Part shown: positions 8,486 through 23,575 of the stretch, in pieces
Position numbering within the stretch: the stretch's first letter is position 1
Layout of the letters: every line of letters begins with the position of its first letter
From: Marinobacter nauticus
GTDB lineage: Bacteria > Pseudomonadota > Gammaproteobacteria > Enterobacterales > Shewanellaceae
Direction: 5' to 3'
Assembly (NCBI RefSeq): GCF_019801015.1
Contig: NZ_JAHVJZ010000008.1
Location: 143,340 to 207,339 of the forward strand
DNA: 64,000 nt
The notes under the pieces: generated by a model
What the model saw: only the letters and a program-made list of their open reading frames with translations
The model's database searches: none
Told to the model about the DNA's origin: nothing
Position numbers and translations under genes: made by a program

Positions 8486-9424
8486 TCACTCCGCGCAAAA
8501 AGGCTGTCCCAGCGCGCTGCCCTGGCCACCCTCATGCTTGAGGCGTTCAATCAGGCCATTCATCACCAGCCACTTGTCACCACACCAATCCGGCGCGATC
8601 AGCTCAGGCGGGCGGGCGTACGCACTGACCCGGTGGTAAACCACCTCAGCCGGCGTCTGACGGATCAGCGAAGCCGCCGTGTCCATATAGGTTTCCTGAT
8701 CCCACAGCGGCAGACGGCCGGCCCGCCACTGCTTCGCCATAATGCTGCCTTCCACCACATGCAACGGGTGCAGCTTGATGCCATCGGTGCCCACCTCCAG
8801 TACCCGTTTGAGGGTAATTTCCGCGTGCTCCGGGGTTTCTCCGGGCAGGCCGAGGATCAGGTGGGTACACACCTTCAGACCGTACAGACGGGCCCGGGCC
8901 ACGGTGTCGGCGTAAGCCGCAAAATCGTGGCCCCGATTGATCTTCTTCAGGGTGTCATCGTGGGCGGTCTGCAGGCCCAGCTCCAGCCACACTTCCATGC
9001 CCTGCTGCTGGTAGCCCGCCAGCAGCGCCAGTACCTCATCCGGTACGCAATCCGGGCGGGTGCCGACACAGATCCCGACGATGTCAGACACCGCCAGCGC
9101 CTCTTCATACTTACGCTTCAGCACCGCGTACTCGTCGTAGGTGGAGGTGTACGCCTGAAAGTAAGCCAGGTAACGCTTTTCCGGCCTGGCCTTGCCCCCT
9201 TCCCGACGGGCCCGGCCCGCCACCAACTGCTCCGCCACACTGGCCTTGGAACCGTGTTCCGCGCTGAACGAGGAGACGTTGCAGAAGGTGCACCCTCCCA
9301 CACCCAGGCTGCCATCCCGGTTGGGGCAGGTGAAGGCCGCATCGATGGTCAGCTTATGGATCTTCTGGCCATAACGGGCCGTCATATAGTGGCCCAGGGT
9401 ATGGACGTAGCGATTGAGTCCCAA
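8486..9424 (-). CDS. yhcC: Radical SAM protein YhcC (TIGR01212 family)
   Basis: The 312-residue protein closely follows E. coli YhcC in length and motifs: the RYGQKIHKLT start, the radical-SAM cysteines in CPNRDGSLGVGGCTFC, RYLAYFQAYTSTY, GTRPDC, EVWLELGLQTAHDDTL and KLHPLHVVEGS. The 4Fe-4S cluster would cleave S-adenosylmethionine; the substrate is not established from sequence. A TTG start at 9424 is proposed because it is preceded by CCGGAG at good spacing and gives the family length; upstream ATG options add over 60 unconserved residues. As in E. coli it sits divergent from gltB. Confidence 0.85.
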   Translation of the reverse strand: MGLNRYVHTLGHYMTARYGQKIHKLTIDAAFTCPNRDGSLGVGGCTFCNVSSFSAEHGSKASVAEQLVAGRARREGGKARPEKRYLAYFQAYTSTYDEYAVLKRKYEEALAVSDIVGICVGTRPDCVPDEVLALLAGYQQQGMEVWLELGLQTAHDDTLKKINRGHDFAAYADTVARARLYGLKVCTHLILGLPGETPEHAEITLKRVLEVGTDGIKLHPLHVVEGSIMAKQWRAGRLPLWDQETYMDTAASLIRQTPAEVVYHRVSAYARPPELIAPDWCGDKWLVMNGLIERLKHEGGQGSALGQPFCAE

Positions 9425-9830
9425 GGCAGGCTCCGGGGTTGATGAAAAAGCGCGCAATGATAGCAATCCCTCTGTGACGAGGCGCGGATCCGGATCACAG
9501 GCCGATAATCGTTCCTTATCGGCCAATAAGAGCGATTTGCCCGCCAGAGGGCCGCATTGTGGGGCCCCATGCTGAGGCCAATGCGCCACAAAGTCGCAAC
9601 CTGACGGCGAAAACGCGGTCAAACTGCATATTGTTTCGCCTCGCCCTGCATCAGGGTTTCCGCTTCGTCAAGCGGCCTTATAGCGATTTGGCATGGTGTT
9701 ATCGCCCCATATCAAGGCAATGTTTGATTGACCAACCTCTGGCCACGACAGTAATTTAGTTGGTTCGATTGCATAATTATGTGGTTGCACCCGTATCGGG
9801 CATGCGGTAGGGCAACCCTGGAGGAAGGGA
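9425..9830 (+). promoter_or_regulatory. yhcC-gltB intergenic region with candidate gltB promoter
   Basis: TTGACC at 9728-9733 and TAATTT at 9752-9757 are 18 bp apart and point toward gltB, giving a leader of about 65 nt. No gene is apparent in the 406 bp. The long leader on the yhcC side holds no recognisable riboswitch. Confidence 0.45.
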
Positions 9831-15888
<6,058 letters not shown>

Positions 15889-15986
15889 AATCCGATCTCC
15901 CTGGTGTGTTCCTGAGACCATATTGCCAACTCTGTCGGCGCAAATATTGGCCGGGATCAATGCCGCTCCCGGGTTCATCAAAACGT

Positions 15987-16017
15987 CAAAAAACACCCCT
16001 GCACAGGCAGGGGTGTT
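15987..16017 (-). terminator. Terminator of the cytochrome-lipoprotein pair
   Basis: AACACCCCTGC and GCAGGGGTGTT pair over 4 nt. On the minus strand the hairpin is followed by a T-run (A-run on the plus strand at 15987-15993). Confidence 0.85.
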
Positions 16018-16048
16018 GGCGTGTAGCAACAACGGCTAAAGCGACGGG

Positions 16049-16525
16049 TCAGGCTTGTGGGGCCGGTGGCACCAGTACCTCTGGCGGCGTGCTGGCCTGA
16101 GCGCCGAACACCTGGATCAACAGCTTCACGGTTTCGGAGCGGTCACCCAGATCCGGTGCCTGATCCGGGGTGAAGGTGTAGTGGCCCGGCTCGCTCTCGG
16201 TCAGTTCACCAAGGCATTCCGGCACCAGCTGACCACACCCCATGCGTTCGCCGGTGTGCCAGGGCATGGAGAACGCGGTCTCGTACTCTCCCGGATAACC
16301 CAGGTAGGTAACGGCGTAATCCGAGGCTCCGGTCACAGCCAGCCCGGCACCATCTTCCAGGGTGAACACCACACTGGCGTCCCCGGCGAGGCTGTGCAGG
16401 GTCAGCTCTAACGCCTGCGCTTCGTCGATGGGCACACTGGCCGGCGGCGCCGGGCTGTCATCATCGCTGCTGCAAGCGCCCAGCAAGAGCGTCAGTGCGG
16501 CAGCGGTCATCAGACGTGTCTTCAT
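16049..16525 (-). CDS. Small lipoprotein partner of a triheme cytochrome
   Basis: The 158-residue product starts MKTRLMTAAALTLLLGACSSD, a clear lipoprotein signal with lipobox LGAC. The mature part is beta-rich (LELTLHSLAGDASVVFTLED, YAVTYLGYPGEYETAF) and resembles the N-terminal beta domain that precedes hemes in OmcA/MtrC-type cytochromes, although it has no CxxCH itself. GGGAGGGGAT lies just before the ATG. It starts 13 bp after the cytochrome gene ends, so the two are likely cotranscribed. It may anchor or dock the cytochrome at a membrane (inference). Confidence 0.7.
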   Translation of the reverse strand: MKTRLMTAAALTLLLGACSSDDDSPAPPASVPIDEAQALELTLHSLAGDASVVFTLEDGAGLAVTGASDYAVTYLGYPGEYETAFSMPWHTGERMGCGQLVPECLGELTESEPGHYTFTPDQAPDLGDRSETVKLLIQVFGAQASTPPEVLVPPAPQA

Positions 16526-16538
16526 ATCCCCTCCCGAC

Positions 16539-17465
16539 TCAGTTATGACAGTCTGAGCAGGTGTCACCGGCGTGCACACCACCGATGCCCGCATCCACGT
16601 CATGTGGGCTGTGGCAGGTCTGACATTCCATCTGACTGGCCACATCCGTGCTGATGTAAGCCTCCGGCTCCGCTTTACTGCTGGCGTGACAGCCCATGCA
16701 GCTGGCGTTGTCCGGCGACTGGGTTTCGCTCTCCAGGGTGCCTGCCAGAGACTGGTTCAGGAACTCCACGGTGACGTAGGCGATCTCGGCGGTCACCTGA
16801 GCGCAGCGTTCAAACTTGGCGTTGTGGCTGGAACCGTACTTGCTCGCCTTGGACCAGAGTGACACCGAGGTGTGGCACAAGATGGAGTTGGCAACCGACT
16901 GACCCACCTTATCCGGCGTCAGCAGTTCACCGCCGTCGTCTTTGTAGGTGGGCGCGCCGATGGCGGTCAGGAAGGCCGCATCACCGCGAGGCATGGCGGT
17001 CTTTTCGTAGTACCGGTACACCGACCGGATCACCGCAGCGCGATCCACCCCGGCGAGCACGTTCACCGCCATCGCCGTAGCGTTGAGGCAGCCACACAGG
17101 GTGCCCCAGCCCGCGATACCGCCGCCGCCGTAAGCGGAAATGTTGGTGGGAATGGCAGCAAAATGACAGGCATCTTCATGCCCCTGAGCCGCCAGCTCCT
17201 GCACAATGGCATCGAACACGCCGTACATGCAGCCACCGCGGCCATAACCGGCATAGGCCCGGGTGGCGACCGCCATCGGGTCGAGCTGTACGTAGGTCAG
17301 CAGATTCTGACCGAGGTCACCGCCCCCGCCGCTGCCGATGCCAATCTGGGTATCCCCACCACACGTTTCGGTGGCCATCGCTTTCGGGCCGATAAGCGCT
17401 GTTCCCGCTGCGACTCCGGCAATTCCGATGATGCGGCCCATGGCCTGACGTCTGTCCAAACTCAT
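16539..17465 (-). CDS. Tat-exported triheme cytochrome of the split-Soret (C_GCAxxG_C_C) type
   Basis: The 308-residue protein has a twin-arginine leader (DRRQAMGRIIGIAGVAAGTA), then a cysteine-rich domain with GGCMYGVFDAIVQEL and GTLCGCLNATAMAVN, which fits the C_GCAxxG_C_C family found in split-Soret cytochromes. Three CxxCH motifs lie near the C-terminus (CMGCH, CQTCH, CSDCH). Split-Soret cytochromes were described from Desulfovibrio, and homologues occur in Shewanella, but their electron partners are poorly known. The protein should be periplasmic. Its neighbour downstream is a lipoprotein in the same operon. The family assignment rests on motif pattern only. Confidence 0.7.
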   Translation of the reverse strand: MSLDRRQAMGRIIGIAGVAAGTALIGPKAMATETCGGDTQIGIGSGGGGDLGQNLLTYVQLDPMAVATRAYAGYGRGGCMYGVFDAIVQELAAQGHEDACHFAAIPTNISAYGGGGIAGWGTLCGCLNATAMAVNVLAGVDRAAVIRSVYRYYEKTAMPRGDAAFLTAIGAPTYKDDGGELLTPDKVGQSVANSILCHTSVSLWSKASKYGSSHNAKFERCAQVTAEIAYVTVEFLNQSLAGTLESETQSPDNASCMGCHASSKAEPEAYISTDVASQMECQTCHSPHDVDAGIGGVHAGDTCSDCHN

Positions 17466-17913
17466 CTTTCTATCCCCTGCAATGGAATGTTCTTAAGCCC
17501 GACTTGCGTCTGTCGGGTTGAGGCCAGTCTAGGCAGGAGAGAGGGGGACCAAACATCGGCTGGATCACACTAATTTTCAGGATTTTTGATCCCCTAACAC
17601 AGGCACTTACAAAGGAATATTCTTACCCTGGCACCCATTCGGTGCGTGACAGCAAACGCACAAAAACCGCCTTCAGGGCGGGTCAATATCGGGAAATGTG
17701 ACACTAATGGTATGGCCGGTAAATTAGCGGTGAATTTGGCAAATCCCCGGAGCCGGAATTTGCGGGCCTGGATCACACGACGAAAAATGGCCACCAATTC
17801 GACCCATATTCCGATAAAAATTCGAGACTAAGGGCAGGGATCCAGATCACGGCGATGGCGCATCCAGCCCGCTAGACTCAGGTCAACCCACACTCATTTC
17901 AACCGAATAGGCG
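17466..17913. other. Intergenic region between the triheme cytochrome and the ToxR-like regulator
   Basis: The 448 bp separate two divergent genes and should carry both promoters. Several GATCACA-like sequences occur (17570, 17775, 17845) but none forms a full CRP or FNR palindrome. No gene is supported. Confidence 0.5.
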
Positions 17914-18678
17914 ATGATCGAGATTGGTTCCTGCCGCTATCTGCCCGACCAGCACCGCCTGACCGATGCTGGCGGCCACAGTTGGGAGTTGCCCCGGGCA
18001 GAACAGATGGTGCTCTCCACATTGCTGGCCCATCAGGATAAGCCCGTTGATAAACACCGGCTGCGATGCGGCCAGCACGATAAGCCGCAGATCAGCGAGT
18101 CTGCGGTGGTGCGTGCGGTGTTTCAGCTGCGCCACTTCCTCGGCGATGACGATCACTGCCTGATCCAGACCATTAAGGGGGTGGGCTACCGCCTCAGCCT
18201 GGCCCCCGCCAACCAGGAAGCCCCTCCCGCACCGCCGCCCCAGGCGCCCTCCCGCTGGCGCCACTTACCCCGCTGGGGCTGGGGCCTCGCCACTGTCGCC
18301 CTGCTGTTGCTGGTGATCCATGGCCCGTTCCGTCAATGGGAAGGTCCTCTGGGCGGGCCGGACCTGCCGGACCCGATTGAGATTGCACTGCCTTCCGGAA
18401 GTGCCCTTGAGCTTTACTGGCTCAGTCCGATCAGCAGCCATGTGCTGGATATGGGCCAGCTGACCAGCCGGCTTACGGCGCTCTTTTCCCCTTGCGAGCA
18501 GACGCCCTGGCGATCGGTGTATGCCTCTCTGTCCAGCGACCAGCGGGTGCTGAACCTGACCCTTTATGGCGAGGACGAACACCACACCCGCCTGCGCAAT
18601 CTGAAGATCACCGATCCCCGCAGCCACCCCGACTTTCTGCCCGCCAGCTGGCAAGCCCAGGAGCGCCTCTGTGACTGA
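17914..18678 (+). CDS. CadC/ToxR-like transmembrane transcriptional regulator
   Basis: The 254-residue protein has an N-terminal OmpR-type winged-helix domain (to about residue 95, ending IQTIKGVGYRLSL), a Pro-rich linker, one membrane helix (WGWGLATVALLLLVIH, about residues 115-130) and a periplasmic domain with two Cys (CEQTPW and the penultimate CD). This is the ToxR/CadC plan, in which a DNA-binding domain is tied to a periplasmic sensor. It overlaps the next gene by 8 bp, which suggests translational coupling to a periplasmic partner. The regulated genes are unknown; the divergent cytochrome operon is a candidate. Confidence 0.8.
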   Translation: MIEIGSCRYLPDQHRLTDAGGHSWELPRAEQMVLSTLLAHQDKPVDKHRLRCGQHDKPQISESAVVRAVFQLRHFLGDDDHCLIQTIKGVGYRLSLAPANQEAPPAPPPQAPSRWRHLPRWGWGLATVALLLLVIHGPFRQWEGPLGGPDLPDPIEIALPSGSALELYWLSPISSHVLDMGQLTSRLTALFSPCEQTPWRSVYASLSSDQRVLNLTLYGEDEHHTRLRNLKITDPRSHPDFLPASWQAQERLCD

Positions 18679-19180
18679 ACGACTCTCTGCCTACCTGCCC
18701 TGGATTCTGCTGCCGCTGCTGTTGATTCCGCTGTTGGCGGTGCACTTCTGGCCTCGGGGTGACAACACCTGGCTGCTCAACTGCCACAACGAGTTGTATG
18801 AGAGCGCTCAGTCCGATGCCATGCAGCACTATATGATTGCCGATTTCGTGCTTTATGGTTCTGCCGCGCGCATCTATTACCGCTACTTCACCAACGACGG
18901 CAAGCCAGTGGCCAATATCATCATGCAGGGCAAGCGCCTTAACCGTGATGACAACCGTTTTCCCCTGGCGATGGACCTGGTCCGCCATGAGATCCTGAGC
19001 CCCAACAGTGACCTGCCGGCGCACTTTGAGCAGCTGGTCAGTTTCAGCGATCGCAACCTGCTCAATGACGGGGTGCACCACACCAGCATCGAGGTGTTGC
19101 ATCACGACCCGGACAGCCAATCGATGGTGGTCCGTTTCCTGCCCAGTCAGGCGGTCTGTTCCTGCGTTTACAGCCGCTGA
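18671..19180 (+). CDS. ToxS/FidL-like membrane partner of the upstream regulator
   Basis: The 169-residue product begins with one membrane helix (WILLPLLLIPLLAVHFW) and has a periplasmic domain of about 140 residues with Cys near its start (LLNCHNELYESA) and end (AVCSCVYSR). It begins with GTG and overlaps the regulator gene. This arrangement matches ToxR-ToxS or CadC-FidL pairs, where the partner protects or tunes the sensor domain. No strong sequence signature allows a definite family name. Confidence 0.65.
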   Translation: MTERLSAYLPWILLPLLLIPLLAVHFWPRGDNTWLLNCHNELYESAQSDAMQHYMIADFVLYGSAARIYYRYFTNDGKPVANIIMQGKRLNRDDNRFPLAMDLVRHEILSPNSDLPAHFEQLVSFSDRNLLNDGVHHTSIEVLHHDPDSQSMVVRFLPSQAVCSCVYSR

Positions 19181-19267
19181 ACGGCCAACTCAAGCGGTGA
19201 CGGGTCCCGAGAATTGGTGGTATCCTTGCCGCCAATTTCAACTCCTTTTTTATCGGGACCTATCGTC

Positions 19268-19963
19268 ATGAAAATTGGCATTATTGGCGCAATGGAGCAG
19301 GAAGTCGCTCTGCTGCGGAGCCACATCGATGATCTGACCATCGACACCATCGCCGGCATCGAGTTTTACCACGGCCAACTGAACGGCGCTGACGTGGTAG
19401 TGACCCGCAGTGGCATCGGCAAAGTCACCGCCGCCATCGCCACCGCCGTGCTGATTGAGCGATACGCGCCCGACTGCATCATCAACACCGGTTCTGCCGG
19501 CGGTTTTGCCCAGGAGCTGACCATCGGTGATGTGGTGATCTCCTCCGAAGTGCGCCACCACGATGTGGACGTCACCGCGTTCGGTTACGAAATCGGCCAG
19601 CTGCCGGGTCAGCCTGCTGCCTTCCGACCGGAAGCCAAGCTGGTGGACGCCGCCAAAGCCGCCATCGCGGAAGTGGGTGAAGTGAAGGCGATCGAAGGCC
19701 TGATCTGCACCGGCGACAGCTTTATCGCCGATCCGCAACGTACCGCTGTCATGCTGACCAACTTCCCGGCCATGGCGGCCTGTGAGATGGAAGCGGCGGC
19801 CATCGCCCAGACCTGCCATCAGTTCAGAAAGCCGTTCGTGGTGATCCGTGCCATCTCCGACAACGCCAACGACGACGGTGCGGTGGATTTTGACAGCTTC
19901 ATCGTCAAGGCGGGTGAACACTCCGCCAAGGTGGTGATGGCGATGCTGACGCGACTGAGCTGA
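19268..19963 (+). CDS. mtnN: 5'-methylthioadenosine/S-adenosylhomocysteine nucleosidase
   Basis: MtnN (Pfs) cleaves adenine from methylthioadenosine and S-adenosylhomocysteine, clearing by-products of polyamine synthesis and methylation and feeding LuxS. The 231-residue protein starts [17 protein letters not shown] and shows INTGSAGGF, the Glu-rich [10 protein letters not shown] substrate loop and the catalytic Asp in AISDNAN. Length equals E. coli MtnN (232). The ATG at 19268 fits the conserved start. It is followed 10 bp later by a CbiB-like gene, an order also known from Vibrio and Shewanella. Confidence 0.97.
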   Translation: MKIGIIGAMEQEVALLRSHIDDLTIDTIAGIEFYHGQLNGADVVVTRSGIGKVTAAIATAVLIERYAPDCIINTGSAGGFAQELTIGDVVISSEVRHHDVDVTAFGYEIGQLPGQPAAFRPEAKLVDAAKAAIAEVGEVKAIEGLICTGDSFIADPQRTAVMLTNFPAMAACEMEAAAIAQTCHQFRKPFVVIRAISDNANDDGAVDFDSFIVKAGEHSAKVVMAMLTRLS

Positions 19964-19973
19964 TACTCCGGTG

Positions 19974-20936
19974 ATGGAGACCCTGGGCCCCTACTACAGC
20001 CTGCTGGCGCCTCCCTTTGTTTTGGCGCTGGCGTATCTGCTGTCGATGCTGATCCCGGAGCCCTGGCGTCCCCGTTACCTGCTCGCGCCCCTGACTGCGG
20101 CGCTGGCGCAAAAAACCAACCGTCCCCAACGCTCGCCGCAGCAGCGGCAGCTGGCCGGCTTTCTGGCCATGGGGATGGTGTTGCTGCCCCTGCTTCTGCT
20201 GGTCTGGGTGGTCACTCAGCTGGCTGCCTACCCCCTGCCCTTCGAACTGGCCTTGCTGGCCTGGCTGCTGCCCGGCGTTGCACTGGGCCGGGATACCGAC
20301 GCCCTGCTGGCCCGCATCGAAGCCGGCCAGAAAACCCAGGCCCGGGGCACGCTGGCTCACTGGACGCTGCGGGATACCCAAAGTCTGTCGGAGCTGGGGC
20401 TGGTCAAAGCCGGCATTGAGGTGCAGCTGAATCAGGCCCGGACCCAAAGCTTCGCGATCCTGTTCTGGTACGCCCTGGGTGGCCCCATCCTGGCCGTGCT
20501 GTGTTGGCTGGCCAATGAGCTGAACCGGCAGTGGCACCCGGAACGTCCGCAGATGAGCTGCTATGGACACTGGCCCAGTCGACTGGCTGGCGCCCTGATG
20601 TTACCGGTCAACGGCCTGCTGGGCCTGACGCTGTCTCTCTACGGCAATCCGATTGTGCCCTGGCGCACCCGTCATCAGCTTACCGGCAATGTGCTGCTGC
20701 GCAGTCAGCAGTGGCCTCAACTCTGTCTCGCCTGCAGCCTGGATCGCCAACTCGGCGGCCCCTGGCAGCTGGAGGGACAACGTCACCTTCGTCCCCGCCT
20801 GGGACCCTCAATCCTGCCGGAGCCTGCGGATCTGATCCGCACCCGGCGCTTGTTAAGTTACGCCACCTGGCTGTGGCTGGCCCTGCTGTTTTTGCTCGGC
20901 GCCAGCCTCGCACTCGGCTGGCATCACCTGAACTGA
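19974..20936 (+). CDS. CbiB/CobD-like integral membrane protein
   Basis: The 320-residue protein is hydrophobic, with several predicted membrane helices, and follows the CbiB/CobD layout in LARIEAGQKTQARGTL, SFAILFWYALGGPILAVLCWLANEL and SRLAGALMLPVNG. CbiB attaches aminopropanol to the corrin ring in cobalamin synthesis. No other cobalamin genes are nearby, and this linked copy may have another role. GTG at 19971 directly precedes the ATG and is an alternative start. It lies in a run mtnN, cbiB-like, DUF2721, TRIC-like with short gaps. Confidence 0.75.
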   Translation: METLGPYYSLLAPPFVLALAYLLSMLIPEPWRPRYLLAPLTAALAQKTNRPQRSPQQRQLAGFLAMGMVLLPLLLLVWVVTQLAAYPLPFELALLAWLLPGVALGRDTDALLARIEAGQKTQARGTLAHWTLRDTQSLSELGLVKAGIEVQLNQARTQSFAILFWYALGGPILAVLCWLANELNRQWHPERPQMSCYGHWPSRLAGALMLPVNGLLGLTLSLYGNPIVPWRTRHQLTGNVLLRSQQWPQLCLACSLDRQLGGPWQLEGQRHLRPRLGPSILPEPADLIRTRRLLSYATWLWLALLFLLGASLALGWHHLN

Positions 20937-20946
20937 CCGAACCACC

Positions 20947-21330
20947 ATGCACCTGAGTCTGACGACGCCGGCCCTGCTGTTCTCGGCCATCTCTCTGCTG
21001 CTGTTGGCTTACACCAACCGCTTTCTTTCACTGGCGGCACTGATCCGCTCGCTGGCCAACCAATCGGAAGATTGTGGTGTCGCCGAGGCCCAGATCGCCA
21101 ACCTTCGCCACCGCATCCGCCTTATCCGCTGGATGCAGGAGGCCGGAGTGTTAAGCTTTACTCTGTGCGTACTGAGCATGCTGCTGATTTACCTGGATAA
21201 AGAGAGCATGGCCATCTGGAGCTTCGGCGCCAGTCTTGCCCTGTTGCTTTACTCCCTGATGCTGTCAGTGGTGGAGATCCGCATCTCCCAGAAAGCGTTG
21301 GACATATTTTTGGATAGCCTGAAACGATGA
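20947..21330 (+). CDS. DUF2721 family membrane protein
   Basis: The 127-residue protein has three hydrophobic segments ([53 protein letters not shown]) and a charged [13 protein letters not shown] linker, as in DUF2721 proteins. The function of the family is unknown. It starts 10 bp after the CbiB-like gene and its stop overlaps the next start as ATGA. Confidence 0.8.
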   Translation: MHLSLTTPALLFSAISLLLLAYTNRFLSLAALIRSLANQSEDCGVAEAQIANLRHRIRLIRWMQEAGVLSFTLCVLSMLLIYLDKESMAIWSFGASLALLLYSLMLSVVEIRISQKALDIFLDSLKR

Positions 21331-21956
21331 ATGACTTCATCTATGCCATGGATCTGTTTGGCACCGCCGTGTTCGCCATCTCCGGCGCCCTCGCGGCGGG
21401 ACGTTTACGCATGGACCCCTTCGGTGTGCTGGTGCTGGCCCTGGTCACGGCGGTGGGCGGTGGTACCGTCCGCGACGCCATTCTGGGCACCACGCCGGTG
21501 TTCTGGATCACCGACACCAACTACATCTGGCTGGTGATGCTGACCGCCGCGCTGGTGATGGCCCTGGTTCGCTGCCCTCGCCGACTGAGCGGACGCTGGT
21601 TCCAGGTGGCGGACGCTCTGGGATTAGCGGTGTTTACCGTGATCGGGGCCCAGAAGGCGCTGGTGGCCGGTGCAGAGCCGATGATTGCGGTGATGATGGG
21701 CACCATGACCGGCGTGGTGGGCGGGGTAATTCGCGATGTGCTGTGCCGGGAAGTGCCGCTGGTCCTGCGGACCGAAATCTACGCCACCGCCTGTATCGTT
21801 GGCGGCATCCTCTACACGCTGACCCTGCATTTTGGCATGGGCACCGAACTGGCTGCCTCGCTGGCGATGGTTGGCACTCTGGCATTGCGACTGGCCGGCA
21901 TCTTTCTGGGCTTGTCACTGCCTGCCTTTGCCCTTGATAATCAAAAATCACCCTGA
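21327..21956 (+). CDS. TRIC-like (UPF0126/YicG) cation channel family protein
   Basis: The 209-residue protein has the duplicated glycine-rich unit of bacterial TRIC channels: [19 protein letters not shown] with [15 protein letters not shown], then [10 protein letters not shown] with [15 protein letters not shown]. Seven membrane helices are expected. The family conducts monovalent cations in characterised members. It overlaps the DUF2721 gene by four bases, which suggests coupling. Confidence 0.9.
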   Translation: MNDFIYAMDLFGTAVFAISGALAAGRLRMDPFGVLVLALVTAVGGGTVRDAILGTTPVFWITDTNYIWLVMLTAALVMALVRCPRRLSGRWFQVADALGLAVFTVIGAQKALVAGAEPMIAVMMGTMTGVVGGVIRDVLCREVPLVLRTEIYATACIVGGILYTLTLHFGMGTELAASLAMVGTLALRLAGIFLGLSLPAFALDNQKSP

Positions 21957-21973
21957 CTCAAGGAGCGGAATCT

Positions 21974-22480
21974 GTGCGTGTTTTGTTGCTGTTGACTCTT
22001 TGCCTTCCCCTGATGGCTCACGCTGCTGAGGACGTGGATCCCGGGCCGCAAAAGCCCGAGGCCATTCAGTTGGCCGAGGCCTACATGGCGGCACTGACCA
22101 ACCGTAACTACAGCAAACTGGCACAGTTCTACGACCGCGAAACCGTTCTGACCGACCAGATGGCAGGGAAAACCCTGACCGGGCGACGCGAGATCCTGTC
22201 GTTCCTGCGCCGGGTTCACACCTACACCCAGGAGTATTACTTCAACGCGGACCACGTGTTTTACAAAAGCTCCCGGGTGATCATGATCGGCAACTACTAC
22301 TACAAGGCCCGGGGCGATCTGTTCGGCTACCCCGGTGAGTCGGTGACCTTCAGCCTGCCGGGAGTCACCACCCTGAAGCTGGACATGGAAAACGGCCGCA
22401 TTGAGGAGCAGATCGACTACCTCGATTACCACACCATGGAAGACCAGCTCTCCGCCCACCCTTCTCTGGCCATTCCCTGA
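21974..22480 (+). CDS. Secreted NTF2-like (SnoaL-like) protein
   Basis: The 168-residue product has a signal peptide (MRVLLLLTLCLPLMAHA) and a cone-shaped NTF2-like fold signature: IQLAEAYMAALTNRNYSKLAQFYDRETVL at the start and strand-rich segments later. It begins with GTG after AAGGAGCGG. It probably acts in the periplasm, but no catalytic residues are recognised. It sits 17 bp after the TRIC-like gene. Confidence 0.7.
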   Translation: MRVLLLLTLCLPLMAHAAEDVDPGPQKPEAIQLAEAYMAALTNRNYSKLAQFYDRETVLTDQMAGKTLTGRREILSFLRRVHTYTQEYYFNADHVFYKSSRVIMIGNYYYKARGDLFGYPGESVTFSLPGVTTLKLDMENGRIEEQIDYLDYHTMEDQLSAHPSLAIP

Positions 22481-22492
22481 GGCCGGTTCAGG

Positions 22493-22524
22493 CTGGCGTG
22501 CGGCAGATCACTGCGGCACGCCAG
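22493..22524 (+). terminator. Long stem-loop after the NTF2-like gene
   Basis: CTGGCGTGC pairs with GCACGCCAG, with a second short CAG/CTG stem inside. No T-run follows, so it may be a 3' stabiliser or Rho-assisted end rather than an intrinsic terminator. Confidence 0.45.
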
Positions 22525-22640
22525 ACGCTATCCGGATCACAGTTCCCCCAAAGCACTGCGTATAAACTTGCCGCCCTTTCAGTCTGTTACCAGACTTGAA
22601 TGCAACCACTTATGGTTATGTGCTTTGTGAGGATGCTTCC

Positions 22641-23519
22641 ATGGAAGAGATGGAACAGAACGTACAAGAGAGTTTAAAACTGGTGAGCACCCTGACCGAT
22701 AAAGGTCTGGATCTCGCCCTGGCCTACGGCCCGAAGCTGCTGCTGGCCCTTCTGGTCCTGTTTGGTGGCCTGTGGTTTATCCGTGGGTTGGTTAAGGTCG
22801 TGGACAAATCCATGGACCGCGCCAAGGTGGACATCACCCTGCAGCGCTTCCTGCTGAGCATCATCAATGTCGGCCTGAAGTTCATCCTGCTGGTGATCTT
22901 TGCCTCCATGATCGGCGTCGAAACCGCCTCTTTGGTGGCGATGCTCGGTGCTGCTGGCCTGGCGGTCGGCCTGGCGCTGCAGGGCAGCCTGTCCAACTTT
23001 GCGGGCGGCGTGCTTATCCTGCTGTTCAAGCCCTTTAAGTTTGGCGATGTGATTGAAGCTCAGGGCTTCCTGGGTCGGGTCCATGAGATCCAGATCTTCA
23101 ACACCATTCTGCTGACCATGGACAACCAGAAGGTGGTGATCCCCAACGCCCTGCTGTCCAACGGCTGCATCAAGAACCTGTTCAGTGAGCCGACCCGCCG
23201 TATCGACCTGACCTTTGGCATCAGCTACGACGATGACATCACCATCGCCAAAGAGGTGCTGGCCAAACTGATGGCAGAAGACGAGCGCATCCTGAAAGAT
23301 CCCGCTCCGGAGATCTTTGTGGGCGCCCACGCCGACAGTTCCGTTAACCTGCTGGCCCGCCCCTGGGTGAAGTCCGAGGATTACTGGCCGGTGCACTTTG
23401 ACCTGATGGAGAAGGTGAAGATCGCCTTCGACCACAACAACATCACCATTCCGTTCCCTCAGCGCGATGTGCATCATCACGGTCTGTCCCCGCATATTCT
23501 GGGTACCGACGACGCCTGA
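22641..23519 (+). CDS. mscS: Small-conductance mechanosensitive channel MscS
   Basis: MscS releases solutes when hypo-osmotic shock stretches the inner membrane. The 292-residue protein has three N-terminal helices; TM3 shows the Gly/Ala-rich pore (AMLGAAGLAVGLALQGSLSNFAGGV), followed by the beta domain (FKFGDVIEAQGFLGRV, VVIPNALLSNGCIKN). Length is close to E. coli MscS (286). The ATG at 22641 is preceded by GAGG. It appears monocistronic, ending at a clear terminator. Confidence 0.95.
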   Translation: MEEMEQNVQESLKLVSTLTDKGLDLALAYGPKLLLALLVLFGGLWFIRGLVKVVDKSMDRAKVDITLQRFLLSIINVGLKFILLVIFASMIGVETASLVAMLGAAGLAVGLALQGSLSNFAGGVLILLFKPFKFGDVIEAQGFLGRVHEIQIFNTILLTMDNQKVVIPNALLSNGCIKNLFSEPTRRIDLTFGISYDDDITIAKEVLAKLMAEDERILKDPAPEIFVGAHADSSVNLLARPWVKSEDYWPVHFDLMEKVKIAFDHNNITIPFPQRDVHHHGLSPHILGTDDA

Positions 23520-23534
23520 GTGCTCTGGTAAGAG

Positions 23535-23565
23535 AAAAGCCCGCCAAATTGGCGGGCTTTTTTTA
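23535..23565. terminator. Bidirectional terminator between mscS and the catalase gene
   Basis: AAGCCCGCC and GGCGGGCTT pair over AAATT; T-run on the plus strand and a shorter one on the minus strand. Confidence 0.9.
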
Positions 23566-23575
23566 TCCGTGGTGC

